Assembly: GCA_029937545.1 (NCBI GenBank)
Contig: JAPYPR010000007.1
Location: 1-64,000, forward strand
Length of the DNA stretch: 64,000 bases
DNA from: Erythrobacter sp.
Lineage (GTDB): Bacteria; Pseudomonadota; Alphaproteobacteria; Sphingomonadales; Sphingomonadaceae
Direction of reading: 5' to 3'
Part shown: positions 35,604 through 46,422 of the stretch, one piece after another
Numbering within the stretch: the stretch's first letter is position 1
Layout of the letters: every line of letters begins with the position of its first letter
Position numbers and translations under genes: made by a program
Notes under the pieces: generated by a model
Told to the model about the DNA's origin: nothing
The model's input: the letters and a program-made list of their open reading frames with translations, nothing else
The model's database searches: none

Positions 35604-36923
35604 ATGGCCGATCTTTTCCCCGACAGCCTCCCGGCGACCGCCGATACCGATCCGCCGCGCGAGGATGCGCCGTTGGCCGACCGGCTGCGTCCGCGCGCGC
35701 TCGACGAGGTGGTCGGGCAGGATCATTTGACCGGCCCCGAAGGCGCCATTGGGCGAATGGTGGCGGCTGGCCGCCTGTCCAGCATGGTCTTATGGGGGCC
35801 ACCCGGCACCGGGAAAACGACGATCGCGCGGCTGCTGGCCGACAGCGTCGGAATGCGCTTCGAGAGCGTCAGCGCCGTGTTCAGCGGCGTTGCCGACCTC
35901 AAGAAAGCCTTCGCTGCCGCCGACAAGGCCGCTGCAGCCGGACAGCGCACGCTATTGTTCGTGGACGAGATCCATCGCTTCAACCGCGCCCAGCAGGACG
36001 GCTTCCTGCCCTTCGTGGAGCGGGGCACGGTCACGCTGGTCGGCGCGACGACCGAGAACCCCAGCTTCGCGCTCAACGCCGCGCTGCTCAGCCGCGCGCA
36101 GGTGCTGATCCTCCAGCGGCTCGATCACGAAGCGCTGGGTTCGCTGCTCGACAAGGCGGAAGAGCTGGAAGGCGCCCTCCCCCTCACTCCAGAAGCGCGC
36201 GATGCGCTGGTCGCCAGTGCCGATGGCGACGGGCGGTTCCTGCTCAACCAGGCTGAAACGCTCTACAACGCAAGAATGGACGACCCGCTCGATCCCGCCG
36301 CGCTCGGGCAGTTCCTGCAACGCCGCGTCGCGGTCTACGACAAGGACCGCGAGGGGCATTACAATCTCATCTCCGCACTGCACAAGGCGGTGCGTGGCAG
36401 CGATGTGCAGGCGAGCCTTTACTACCTCGCGCGCATGCTTACCGCGGGCGAAGAACCGCGCTTCCTCGCCCGCCGCCTGATCCGCATGGCGGTGGAGGAT
36501 ATCGGTCTGGCCGATCCGCAGGCGCTGGTGCAGTGCATGGCGGCGAAAGACGCCTATGAATTCCTCGGCAGCCCCGAAGGCGAGCTCGCCCTGGTGCAGG
36601 CCTGCACCTATCTCGCCACCGCGCCGAAATCGAACGCGGTCTACAAGGCGCAGAAGGCCTCGTTCAAATCGGCCAAGGAAACGGGCAGCCTCATGCCGCC
36701 GCAGAACATCCTCAACGCGCCGACCAAACTGATGAAGGATATCGGTTACGGCGCGGGCTACAGCTACGATCACAATTCCGACGAGGGCTTCTCCGGCGAC
36801 AATTACTGGCCCGACGAGATGGAGCCGCAGGAATATTACATGCCCGTCGATCGCGGTTTCGAGCGCGAGGTGAAAAAGCGGCTCGATTACTGGGATAAAC
36901 TGAGAAACGAGAGGCATTCGTAA
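35604..36923 (+). CDS. rarA: Replication-associated recombination protein A (MgsA-type AAA+ ATPase)
   Basis: An AAA+ ATPase of 439 residues acting at stalled replication forks. Motifs: LRPRALDEVVGQDHL, Walker A GPPGTGKTT (about residues 66-74), Walker B LLFVDEIHRFN, sensor 1 GATTENPSF, and the C-terminal tetramer domain with YDKDREGHYNLISALHKAVRGSD and ARRLIRMAVEDIGLAD. All elements are intact. Its TAA stop shares its last base with the first base of the next gene's apparent ATC start codon. The 98-bp gap to padR contains the putative operator. Confidence 0.95.
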   Translation: MADLFPDSLPATADTDPPREDAPLADRLRPRALDEVVGQDHLTGPEGAIGRMVAAGRLSSMVLWGPPGTGKTTIARLLADSVGMRFESVSAVFSGVADLKKAFAAADKAAAAGQRTLLFVDEIHRFNRAQQDGFLPFVERGTVTLVGATTENPSFALNAALLSRAQVLILQRLDHEALGSLLDKAEELEGALPLTPEARDALVASADGDGRFLLNQAETLYNARMDDPLDPAALGQFLQRRVAVYDKDREGHYNLISALHKAVRGSDVQASLYYLARMLTAGEEPRFLARRLIRMAVEDIGLADPQALVQCMAAKDAYEFLGSPEGELALVQACTYLATAPKSNAVYKAQKASFKSAKETGSLMPPQNILNAPTKLMKDIGYGAGYSYDHNSDEGFSGDNYWPDEMEPQEYYMPVDRGFEREVKKRLDYWDKLRNERHS

Positions 36924-37795
36924 TCCGCAAGTTCGACAACTTCCTCGCCATCGACTGGTCGGGCGCGAAGGGGCGCAAGCACAAGGGCATCGCGCTGGCG
37001 GTGGCCAAAGCAGGCGGCGGCGCGCCGGTGCTGATCGACCATCGCTGGAGCCGCGAGGAAGTGTTCACCGTGCTGCGCGAGGACCTGCCGAAGAACACGC
37101 TGGTAGGCCTCGATCTCGGAATCGGCCTGCCGCACGCCGATTGCGGCGCGTATTTTCCGAAAAACACAGTCTCTCTGCCGGATGCTCCGGCCCTATGGAC
37201 ACTGATCGACGACATCTGCCGCAAGGACGAGCATTTCGGCGTCCAGTCCTTTGTCGAGCATCCGAAGTACGCCCCGTATTTCCGCAACGGTACGGATACG
37301 GGCAGACACTTCGGCTGTGATGATGCGGCGCATGGGCGCGGGCGCTTCCGCGTGACCGAGCAGGCGCAGGCAGCGATGGGCTGCAAGCCCTATTCGAATT
37401 TCAACCTTGTCGGCGCGGCGCAGGTCGGCAAATCCAGCCTGACGGGCATGCGGATGCTCCATCACCTGCGCGGCTTGCTGCCGGTCTGGCCGATCGACGC
37501 GCTGCCCCGTAAAGGCTCGGTCATCGTCGAAATCTACACCAGCCTTGCCGCCATGGAGGCGGGGCGCAGCGCGTCGCGCGCCAAGATGCGCAGCTATGAA
37601 GATTTGAACGAGGCACTCGCCGCGCTGGGCTCTGCTCCGGTGAAGGGCAATGGCCCGATCGACGATCATTCCTCCGACGCGCTGCTCAGCGCCGCCTGGC
37701 TGCGCAAGGTCGCCGGCGAGAAGCACCGTTGGCAACCCGAGGCGATGACACCGCAGATAGCGCGCACGGAGGGCTGGACTTTCGGCGCGTTATGA
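36923..37795 (+). CDS. DUF429-like, RNase H-fold protein with apparent ATC start
   Basis: A 290-residue protein whose translation reads RKFDNFLAIDWSGAKGRK at the start, the DxxG-type first strand of RNase-H-like folds, then GLDLGIGLPHADCGAYFP and DDHSSDALLSAAWLRKVA, resembling DUF429. There is no ATG, GTG or TTG between the upstream in-frame stop (36896) and the GTG at 37001, which would delete the IDWSG strand. GAGAGG lies 8 bases before the ATC at 36923, making ATC the best start. The rarA stop overlaps it by one base. Function unknown; a nuclease-like role is only a fold-based guess. Confidence 0.7.
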   Translation: MRKFDNFLAIDWSGAKGRKHKGIALAVAKAGGGAPVLIDHRWSREEVFTVLREDLPKNTLVGLDLGIGLPHADCGAYFPKNTVSLPDAPALWTLIDDICRKDEHFGVQSFVEHPKYAPYFRNGTDTGRHFGCDDAAHGRGRFRVTEQAQAAMGCKPYSNFNLVGAAQVGKSSLTGMRMLHHLRGLLPVWPIDALPRKGSVIVEIYTSLAAMEAGRSASRAKMRSYEDLNEALAALGSAPVKGNGPIDDHSSDALLSAAWLRKVAGEKHRWQPEAMTPQIARTEGWTFGAL

Positions 37796-37887
37796 CGCAG
37801 TGGCGCGCCACGTTCCGACGCTCTGGCGGAGCAATGCTTTTTCGGGGTCCGCCTTCGATCAGCAAAGCGGCAGGGCAGAATGGATAC

Positions 37888-37963
<76 letters not shown>

Positions 37964-38033
37964 CTTTTAACAAAAATCAAGATCGCGCTTTTGCGCTTGG
38001 CCAAGGCCGCGCTGCGACCTAGGTAATTGCACA

Positions 38034-38577
38034 ATGGATACCTTCTTCACCAGCGCCGAACTTCCTGCGGGTTTGCGCGGCGCTTTCGCCGAAAGCCGCA
38101 TTTCGCTGAGCCTCGCGGACGCGAAAGCGCAGGATATGCGTTTGATCGCGGTGAACCAGGCATTCTGCGACATGTCCGGCTATGGCCCGGACGAGGTTCT
38201 GGATCGCAATTGCCGCTTCCTCCAGCCGGACGAGTCCCCCGACGCCGTTCGCAAGGACATGCAGGAATTCCTCCACGATTCCGACAAGCCCCGACGGGCG
38301 TTTCGTCATTCCGAACGTTACGAAGGATGGGCGGAAATTCCTGGATCTGGTGTACATGGCGAAGCTCGAGAAAGACGATGAGGTCACATTCGTGCTCGGC
38401 TCGCAGTTTCCGATCGATCCCGACAAGGCATCCGAGCCCGATCTCTACGATCGCGCTCTCAAGGAAAGCCTGAAGCAGCTCAACCTCTTGACCGGTGACG
38501 ACAGTTGGGCACTTTTGGGCAGCTTCGACGCGCTAGCATCGAGCTATTCCATCATTGCAAGGGCAAGAATGGAATGA
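38034..38577 (+). pseudogene. LOV-domain photosensor, interrupted by a single-base frameshift
   Basis: A short LOV protein, about 180 residues if repaired. The first frame (38034-38292) gives the PAS core ISLSLADAKAQDMRLIAVNQ, FCDMSGYGPDEVL and NCRFLQ, where Cys60 is the residue that would form the flavin adduct. The rest of the domain, GRFVIPNVTKDGRKFLDLVYM and FVLGSQFPID with the flavin-contacting Gln, is read in the +1 frame. Removing one C from the CCCC run at 38289-38292 joins the two cleanly. The second-frame stop overlaps the start of the kinase (ATGA), so the downstream coupling is intact. It may be a sequencing error, a recent mutation or, less likely, programmed slippage. As it stands, translation would give a truncated 115-residue product. 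Confidence 0.8.
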
Positions 38578-41500
38578 AGGAGAGCGCACCCGCAAGCAAG
38601 CCCGCACGGTCGGGCGAATTCGCGATCGTCGGCGTGGGCGCGTCGGCTGGCGGTCTCGAGGCCCTGCGCGCCATGTTCAGCGGGTTCGACGGCCAGAGCG
38701 GCATGGCCTTCGTGGTCGTACAGCATCTCGATCCCACGCATGAATCGTTGATGGCGCAGCTGCTCGAACGCTACACGCCGATGGCCGTTAAGCAGGCAGA
38801 AGGCGGCGAACAGCTAGAACCCGACCACATCTACGTCATTCCGCCAGCCCATGGCCTGGCCGTGAAGGACGGTGTGCTCGAGCTGACAGAATTCACCGAA
38901 CAGCGCGGTATGCGCCGCCCGATCGATGATTTCTTCGAGAGCCTCGCGAAGGATCAGGGCGAACGCGCGGCTTGCGTGATCCTCTCGGGCACTGGCGCGG
39001 ACGGCAGCCGGGGGCTGCGGGCGATCAAGGAACATTCGGGTATCTGCATCGCGCAGGAACCCGACACTGCCGCCTATGACGGCATGCCGACCGCCGCGAT
39101 CGGCACCGGGCTGGTCGATATCACCTGCGATCCACGCGACACGGTCGAGCACCTGTCGAAGTTCTTCCAGCGCGCCGGCCTCGCCGATGTCGTCGAGAAC
39201 GATCTCGAGGAAGCCGATACACTGCTCGATATCTGCGATGTCCTGCGCGAAGCGGTCGGCCACGATTTTTCCAATTACAAGCGCAGCACGCTCAACCGCC
39301 GTGTCGCTCGCCGGATGCAGGTCCTCGGGATCGATGACACCAAGGCCTACCTCAAGCACCTGCAGGAGAGCGGCAACGAGTGCAGCGCATTGTTCAGCGA
39401 CTTGCTGATCAATGTCACTCGCTTCTTCCGCGACTCCGACCATTTCAAGCAACTCGAAGAGCTGGTCATTTCGCCAATGGTCAAAGAGGCCAAGAACGGC
39501 GAAGAGCTGCGGATCTGGGTGCCCGGTTGCTCCAGCGGCGAAGAAGCCTACAGCATCGCCATGCTGTTTGCGGACGCGGCCAAGCGGTTCGACAAGCGCC
39601 CTTATGTGCAGGTGTTCGCCACCGACATCGACGACAAGATGCTCGATATCGGGCGTTCGGGCGTCTACCCGCTCTCATCGCTTCAGGACATTCCCAAGCA
39701 ATTCCAGGATGAGTACATCTATGGAAGCAAGGAGAAGTTCACGATCGCGCCGCAGATCAGGGACATCGTGAGCTTCAGCGTCCACAACCTCGTGCGCGAT
39801 CCGCCTTATTCCGAAATCGATCTCGTCGCCTGCCGCAACGTCCTGATCTATTTCGACGATGCGTTGCAGAAGCTGGTGTTCCCGCTGTTCCATTTCTCCA
39901 CGCGTGAGAGCGGCTACCTGTTCCTTGGCTCTTCGGAAACGATCGGTCTGCACGAGGACCTGTTCGAGTCCATCGACCAGTCGGCGCGCATTTTCCGGCG
40001 CAAGAACGTAAAAGGCAACTACACGCTCAATCTGGCCAGCGATGTGTCGCGGCAGATAAATCGCAGCAGGCAGAGGTCTAACAGGGAAGAAGTCACGCGT
40101 CGCGGCGGTGTGGAGCTCCGCGCGCTGGAGAAGCTGGCGCAGCGTTACTCGCCCGTCAGCCTGTTGCTCGATCGCGAGGCCATGCTGCTCGAACGCTGGG
40201 GGTCCGCAGGACGCTATCTCGATTTTCCCGAGCGGCTCGAACGTTCGATCCACGTACCCTCGCTCGCCCGACCGGGCCTGCGCGAACTTATCGGGCCGAT
40301 GATCCGCCAGGTCTCGAACACCGGACGCCGCACAATCGTGAAAGAGGTCGAGATCGTGACCGATCTCGGCACGCTGGAGGCGACCGTCGTCTGCGAGCCG
40401 ATCGACAACCAGACCTTCCTGTTCGTCGTAAACGAGACCCGCGGCCTCGAACCGGACACTGGCGACGATTACGACGAATTCGATCCCGAAGACGGCCAGC
40501 GACAATTCCTCGAAGAGGAACTGCAAGCGACCAGGCATCGCCTGCGTTCCACAGTCGAGGAACTGGAGACGACCAACGAAGAGCTGAAGAGCTCCAACGA
40601 AGAAATGATGTCGATGAACGAGGAGCTCCAATCTACCAACGAGGAGCTGACGACCGTCAACGACGAACTGAAGAACAAGGTCGACCAGTTGACCACGGCA
40701 AATGCCGATCTCAAGAACTTCTTCGACAGCACCAAGCTGGCGGTTCTGGTCGTGGATCAAGACCTCAAGCTGCGAAGCTTTACCGATGCAGCCGAGGACC
40801 TGTTCCCGCTGACGAAGGAGCACATCGGGCGACCGCTCGCCACTTTGCCGCACAATCTCGACGATGATCATTTCGTCGAAATGGCGAAGAGTGCTGCCAA
40901 ACAGGGATTGCAGGTCGAAGAAGGGATGCATTCCCGTGCGCTGGATCGCGAGCTGGTGCTTCAGGCGATCCCCTATCGCCTTCTCGATGGCGAGCTCGAC
41001 GGCGCGACACTGATCTTCACCGATGTTTCCGAAACGCTGTCGCTCGAACGGGACCTGCGCGAGGAACGCGAGCGGCTGCGGCTCGCACTGGAGGTCGCAA
41101 AGATCGGCGTTTGGGAGTACGAACCCTCCACCGACAAGACATTGCTGGACGCGGCCGAACGCAATCTTTTCGACCTCGACGAGAACGATCCCGGCGACAG
41201 AATGGAGCCGATCATGGCCTCGCTGCCGCCTGAGGATCGCGACCGCGTCAATCGTGCGTTGCGCATGGCAATGGAAGGCAAGAGCGATTTCGATGAGGTC
41301 TTCCGTCTGCCGCTCGAAAGTGGCGAAACGCGCCACCTCCACGGGCTCGGCAAGCTGATCGACATTTCCGGCACACGAAAACTCGTGGGCGTTACCTTCG
41401 ATGTTTCCGCCGATCACAAATTGCTCGATCAGCGCGAGTTGATGATCCGCGAGATGAACCACCGGGTGAAGAACCTGTTTTCGGTCATCTCGGCCATGGT

Positions 41501-42008
41501 CTCGATCGCCGCGCGCGATGCCGACGATGTCGCCACATTTGCAGAGGGTTTGCGTGATCGCATCCACGCGCTCGGCCGCTCGCATTCGCTCACCAACGAG
41601 GCCGGCGACGCGGCCGACGGCGGGATCCCGCTATCCAGGCTGGTAGACACGGTCTTGCGGCCCAATCTCGCCGGTCAGAAGGTCGATATGTCCGGCCCCG
41701 ACACAACCATCCGAAACGACAAGATCACCTCGATCGCGCTGATCCTGCATGAATGGGCGACCAATTCGACCAAGTACGGAGCGCTAGCAACCCGCGACGG
41801 TTCGATCGACATAAGTTGGATTGATCAGGATGGCGAAGTCGCAATCGACTGGCGGGAAGACGGTCAGGCACCGGTTGACAAGGTCGACAGCGGCCCGGGC
41901 TTCGGTACGAAGCTTGTTCAAACCGCTGCGCGCCAGCTTCGCGGGGAAGCCAGCGGCGATGCAATCGAAGGCGGTTATCGCCGGACTTTGAAGTTCCCGA
42001 CCCAATAA
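38574..42008 (+). CDS. CheB-CheR-PAS-HWE hybrid sensor kinase
   Basis: A 1144-residue cytosolic protein joining chemotaxis-type enzymes to a kinase. Residues about 15-200 form a CheB methylesterase-like domain with its triad: Ser24 in GVGASAGGLEAL, His in VVVQHLDPTH and Asp in LSGTGADGSRG. About 220-490 is a CheR methyltransferase with PGCSSGEEAYSIAML and FATDIDDKML. A coiled coil rich in EELxxxNEEL repeats (about 645-725) leads to two PAS regions, then an HWE/HisKA_2 kinase with His963 in REMNHRVKNLFSVI and the N box HEWATNSTKYGAL. It starts within the stop of the LOV gene (ATG at 38574). It has no membrane segment. It converges with the receiver gene 10 bp away. Confidence 0.92.
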   Translation: MKESAPASKPARSGEFAIVGVGASAGGLEALRAMFSGFDGQSGMAFVVVQHLDPTHESLMAQLLERYTPMAVKQAEGGEQLEPDHIYVIPPAHGLAVKDGVLELTEFTEQRGMRRPIDDFFESLAKDQGERAACVILSGTGADGSRGLRAIKEHSGICIAQEPDTAAYDGMPTAAIGTGLVDITCDPRDTVEHLSKFFQRAGLADVVENDLEEADTLLDICDVLREAVGHDFSNYKRSTLNRRVARRMQVLGIDDTKAYLKHLQESGNECSALFSDLLINVTRFFRDSDHFKQLEELVISPMVKEAKNGEELRIWVPGCSSGEEAYSIAMLFADAAKRFDKRPYVQVFATDIDDKMLDIGRSGVYPLSSLQDIPKQFQDEYIYGSKEKFTIAPQIRDIVSFSVHNLVRDPPYSEIDLVACRNVLIYFDDALQKLVFPLFHFSTRESGYLFLGSSETIGLHEDLFESIDQSARIFRRKNVKGNYTLNLASDVSRQINRSRQRSNREEVTRRGGVELRALEKLAQRYSPVSLLLDREAMLLERWGSAGRYLDFPERLERSIHVPSLARPGLRELIGPMIRQVSNTGRRTIVKEVEIVTDLGTLEATVVCEPIDNQTFLFVVNETRGLEPDTGDDYDEFDPEDGQRQFLEEELQATRHRLRSTVEELETTNEELKSSNEEMMSMNEELQSTNEELTTVNDELKNKVDQLTTANADLKNFFDSTKLAVLVVDQDLKLRSFTDAAEDLFPLTKEHIGRPLATLPHNLDDDHFVEMAKSAAKQGLQVEEGMHSRALDRELVLQAIPYRLLDGELDGATLIFTDVSETLSLERDLREERERLRLALEVAKIGVWEYEPSTDKTLLDAAERNLFDLDENDPGDRMEPIMASLPPEDRDRVNRALRMAMEGKSDFDEVFRLPLESGETRHLHGLGKLIDISGTRKLVGVTFDVSADHKLLDQRELMIREMNHRVKNLFSVISAMVSIAARDADDVATFAEGLRDRIHALGRSHSLTNEAGDAADGGIPLSRLVDTVLRPNLAGQKVDMSGPDTTIRNDKITSIALILHEWATNSTKYGALATRDGSIDISWIDQDGEVAIDWREDGQAPVDKVDSGPGFGTKLVQTAARQLRGEASGDAIEGGYRRTLKFPTQ

Positions 42009-42018
42009 GGCGAAAGGG

Positions 42019-42384
42019 TCAAGCAGCGCAGCTTTTGATTTCGCCTGCCATTTCGAGGGCGTTGCCGATATCAGCAGGCGACGCCGGCTTCTCGAGCTTC
42101 GGGCAGTCGGAAAATTCCTGGCACAGTTCCTTGTGCGAGAGGTTCGCACTGACGAAAATCACCGGCACGCCCTTGGCCGTCAATTCACGGGCGACAGGCC
42201 ACACAGGTTCGCCTGCCACATCGATATCCAGCAGAGCCAGGTCCGGCATCTCGCTTTCGAGCGAGTCCAGCGCACCCTCTACACTCGTCGATTCCGAGTG
42301 GATCGCATAGCCGAGATCTTCGACGGTATGGACGAGATCGAGCAGCACAAGCGCCTCGTCATCTACAATCATGACATTCTGCAT
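42019..42384 (-). CDS. Single-domain response regulator (receiver only)
   Basis: A 121-residue receiver with no output domain: acidic pair Asp8-Asp9 in MIVDDEALVLLDL, phospho-acceptor Asp53 in LALLDIDVAG, the switch serine in VIFVSANLS and Lys99 in KLEKPASP. Receivers of this kind, often paired with HWE kinases, act as phosphate sinks or shuttles (LovR and SdrG types are examples). It lies tail to tail with the HWE kinase gene and is preceded by a near-consensus sigma-EcfG promoter, so it is probably induced in the general stress response. The kinase at 38.6-42 kb is the natural partner (inference from adjacency). Confidence 0.9.
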   Translation of the reverse strand: MQNVMIVDDEALVLLDLVHTVEDLGYAIHSESTSVEGALDSLESEMPDLALLDIDVAGEPVWPVARELTAKGVPVIFVSANLSHKELCQEFSDCPKLEKPASPADIGNALEMAGEIKSCAA

Positions 42385-42399
42385 CAGGACGACTTTTAA

Positions 42400-43614
<1,215 letters not shown>

Positions 43615-43633
43615 ACCGAAAATTTGCAGGCAC

Positions 43634-44755
43634 ATGGCACGGGCTGTCCCTCTCGATCTCACCGCGAGCCGCCGCCTTGTCGTCAAGGTAGGCTCTGCGT
43701 TGCTGGTGGAGGACGGTTGCGCCCGCGCCGACTGGCTGGCGACGCTGGTACAGGACCTTGCGGCACTCCGCGCGCTCGGCACCGAGATCATCGTGGTGTC
43801 CTCAGGGGCCATCGCCCTCGGCGCAGCCAGGTTGGGCTTGCCGAAAGGCGGACGCGGCAGCCTCGCCGATGCGCAGGCCGCAGCGAGTGTCGGCCAGGTC
43901 GAGCTGGCGCGGCTGTGGTCGGAAAATCTCGGTCGCCACGATCTTACTGCCGCGCAGATGCTCGTCACGCTCGGCGATCTGGAAGACCGGCGGCGCTACT
44001 TAAATGCTTCGGCGACACTCCAACGCCTGATCGAGGCGGGGGCGGTCCCGGTGGTCAACGAAAACGACAGTGTCGCCACCGAGGAAATCCGCTTCGGAGA
44101 CAACGACCGGCTGGCCGCGCGCGTGGCGCAGGCCGCGGGTGCCGACGCGGTGATCCTGCTGTCCGATGTCGACGGTCTCTACGACCGCGATCCGCGCGAG
44201 GAGGACGCGACTCTTCTCGAGCGGGTGGAAGGTGTCACGCCAGAGATTATCGCCATGGCGGACACGTCTTCGTCGTCGGGACTTGGCTCTGGGGGGATGC
44301 TCGCCAAATTGCAGGCGGCGCGTATTGCGGAGCGGGCGGGGATCTCGCTGGTGATCGCCAATGGCGCCCATCTCTCGCCGCTTAGTCGGTACCGTGAGAC
44401 CGGTGTCGGCACGGTCTTTGCGCCGCAAGCCGATGCCAGCGCGCGCAAGGCATGGCTGGCCGGACGGCTCGCGCCGGCAGGAGTGCTGACCGTCGACGCT
44501 GGCTGCGCCGAAGCGCTCGGCAAAGGCGCCAGCCTTCTCGCTGCGGGGTTGGCCGAAATAGAAGGCGAGTTTGCACGCGGTGATCTCGTCGCGATCTTCG
44601 GTCCGAGGGGCGAACGGCTCGGACAGGGGCTGGTCGAATACAGCGCCGCCGAATGCCGCGCGATCCTCGGCCTGCGTGAAGAGCAGCAGGAGGCAAAGCT
44701 CGGCTACGCCCCCCGCGCGGCCGTAATCCATCGCGATCACATGGTGCAGGCGTGA
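43634..44755 (+). CDS. proB: Glutamate 5-kinase
   Basis: First step of proline synthesis: phosphorylates glutamate. The 373-residue protein has an amino-acid-kinase domain (LVVKVGSALLV, VSSGAIALGAARLGL, PVVNENDSVATEEIRFGDND, VILLSDVDGLYDRDP) and a C-terminal PUA domain (about 285-370, GASLLAAGLAEIEGEFARGDLV). The ATG at 43634 is 19 bp after obgE, a common pairing. Its stop overlaps the GTG of the epimerase gene by 4 bases. proA is not in the window. Confidence 0.95.
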   Translation: MARAVPLDLTASRRLVVKVGSALLVEDGCARADWLATLVQDLAALRALGTEIIVVSSGAIALGAARLGLPKGGRGSLADAQAAASVGQVELARLWSENLGRHDLTAAQMLVTLGDLEDRRRYLNASATLQRLIEAGAVPVVNENDSVATEEIRFGDNDRLAARVAQAAGADAVILLSDVDGLYDRDPREEDATLLERVEGVTPEIIAMADTSSSSGLGSGGMLAKLQAARIAERAGISLVIANGAHLSPLSRYRETGVGTVFAPQADASARKAWLAGRLAPAGVLTVDAGCAEALGKGASLLAAGLAEIEGEFARGDLVAIFGPRGERLGQGLVEYSAAECRAILGLREEQQEAKLGYAPRAAVIHRDHMVQA

Positions 44756-45663
44756 CGATAGCTTTGACCGGTGCGACAGGCTTCGTCGGGCAAGCCGTGC
44801 TCGATGCGGCGGCGCAGCGCGAAATCGCGATACGCGCCCTTACCCGCCGCGCGCAAAAGGGTCGCGGCCAAGTCGAGTGGATCGAGGGGAGCCTTGCCGA
44901 CACTGCCTCGCTCGAAACACTCGCGCGCGGAACGGACGCGGTGATCCACGTCGCGGGCCTCACCAATTCGCCGGATCCGGCAGCCTTTGAGACCGCGAAT
45001 GTCGACGGCACGGCCCACGTCATTGCCGCGATGAAGGCGGCGAAATGCAAGCGGCTGGTCTTCGTGTCCTCGCTCTCCGCCCGCGAACCGGACCTATCGG
45101 CTTACGGCGCATCCAAGTTACGCGCCGAGGAGCTGGTGCAGGCGAGCGGTCTCGACTGGACGATCGTGCGCCCGCCCGGCGTCTATGGCCCGCGCGATAT
45201 CGATTATCTTGAGATGTTCCGCAGCGCCAAATGGGGCTTCGTACCCCTGCCGCCGCGCGGTGCGAGCTCGATCATCCACGTCGCCGATCTGGCGCGGCTG
45301 TTGCTCGACCTCGTCGATGCGCCGCCAGCGCTGGTGCGCCGCCAGACCTTCGAACCCGACGACGGGCGCGAGGGCGGCTGGGGTCACAAGGAACTTGCCC
45401 GCGAGATCGGTCGCGCGATGGGCCGCCGGGTCTTCGCTCCGCATTTGCCGAAGCCGTTGATGCTGGCAGGCGCGCGCGCCGATCGCCTTTTGCGGGGCGA
45501 CAAGGCACGGCTCACGCCAGACCGTGTCGGCTATATGGCGCATCCGAACTGGGTTGCACGCTCGGCAAGGCGTGTGCCCCCTTCGGTATGGGAGCCGCAT
45601 ATCGCTGGTGAGGAAGGCTTGGCGCAGACCGCCGATTGGTACGACCGAGAGGGCTGGCTCTAG
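44752..45663 (+). CDS. NAD(P)-binding epimerase-like protein (SDR superfamily)
   Basis: A 303-residue extended/atypical SDR. The nucleotide loop is LTGATGFVGQAVL (residues 5-17); the catalytic-type Tyr-x3-Lys is in SAYGASKLRAEELV, preceded by FVSSLSAREP with the Ser. The IVRPPGVYGPRD block is typical of sugar-nucleotide epimerases and of NDUFA9-like proteins. GTG start, overlapping the proB stop (GTGA). The substrate is unknown, and co-translation with proB does not by itself define it. It converges with cysH, 3 bp away. Confidence 0.82.
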   Translation: MTIALTGATGFVGQAVLDAAAQREIAIRALTRRAQKGRGQVEWIEGSLADTASLETLARGTDAVIHVAGLTNSPDPAAFETANVDGTAHVIAAMKAAKCKRLVFVSSLSAREPDLSAYGASKLRAEELVQASGLDWTIVRPPGVYGPRDIDYLEMFRSAKWGFVPLPPRGASSIIHVADLARLLLDLVDAPPALVRRQTFEPDDGREGGWGHKELAREIGRAMGRRVFAPHLPKPLMLAGARADRLLRGDKARLTPDRVGYMAHPNWVARSARRVPPSVWEPHIAGEEGLAQTADWYDREGWL

Positions 45664-45666
45664 GCG

Positions 45667-46422
45667 TTAGAGGAACGGTTCCTCGCCTGGCTTGTGGATG
45701 CCGCATTCGACCTTGTCCCACCCGGCCCAGCGCCCGGCGCGCGGATCTTCGCCCTCGCCCACCTGGCGGGTGCAGGGCGAACAACCGATCGAGGGAAAAC
45801 CGCGCTCCACCAGAGGGTGGCGCGGCAGGTCGTGCGCTTCGAAGTAGGTGACGATGTCCTCGGCCGACCAGTCGATCAGCGGATTGATCTTCAGGCGGCC
45901 CTGCGCATCCGAGGTGTCCAGTTCGAAGCGCGGCAGGTTGGCGCGCGTCGAGGACTGGAACGCCTTGCGCCCGGTGAAACTGGCGTCGAAATCGGCGAGC
46001 GCCTTGGCCAGCGGCTTCACCTTGCGCAGCTCGCAACAGCCGTCCGGGTCGTACGACCAGCGCAGCCCGCTTTCGTCGCGCGTTTCCAGATCGGCGATCT
46101 CGGGATAGAGGTCGATGCGGTTGAGGCCGAGGCGCTCGGTCAATTCATCGCGATAGGCCAGCGTTTCGGGGAAGTGCTTTCCGGTCTCTAGGAATAGGAC
46201 CGGCACGTCGGGATCGATCCGCGACACCAGATGCAGCAGCACGGCGCTTTCGGCGCCGAAGCTGGATACGATCGCCGTGTCGCCGGCCAGATTGCCCTCG
46301 ATCACCGCGCACAGCCATTCTTCCGTCTCCGAGCCGCGAAACATGCGATTGAGGCGGATGGCATCGTGCTCCGAGAACCGTGGAGCCGTGTCGAGGCGGT
46401 CGATGGCGCGCAATTCGTTCAT
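45667..46422 (-). CDS. cysH: Assimilatory APS/PAPS reductase CysH, 4Fe-4S type
   Basis: Reduces activated sulfate to sulfite. The 251-residue protein has the nucleotide loop SSFGAESAVLLHL (SSFGxES), the catalytic Cys in ECGIH at the C-terminus, and the cysteine pairs CC (near 128) and CSPC (near 215) that bind a [4Fe-4S] cluster. These pairs mark the APS-reducing form, so no PAPS is needed (family rule). It is the last gene of the leftward cobA-DUF2849-cysI-DUF934-cysH unit, overlapping DUF934 by 4 bases (ATGA). Confidence 0.93.
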   Translation of the reverse strand: MNELRAIDRLDTAPRFSEHDAIRLNRMFRGSETEEWLCAVIEGNLAGDTAIVSSFGAESAVLLHLVSRIDPDVPVLFLETGKHFPETLAYRDELTERLGLNRIDLYPEIADLETRDESGLRWSYDPDGCCELRKVKPLAKALADFDASFTGRKAFQSSTRANLPRFELDTSDAQGRLKINPLIDWSAEDIVTYFEAHDLPRHPLVERGFPSIGCSPCTRQVGEGEDPRAGRWAGWDKVECGIHKPGEEPFL

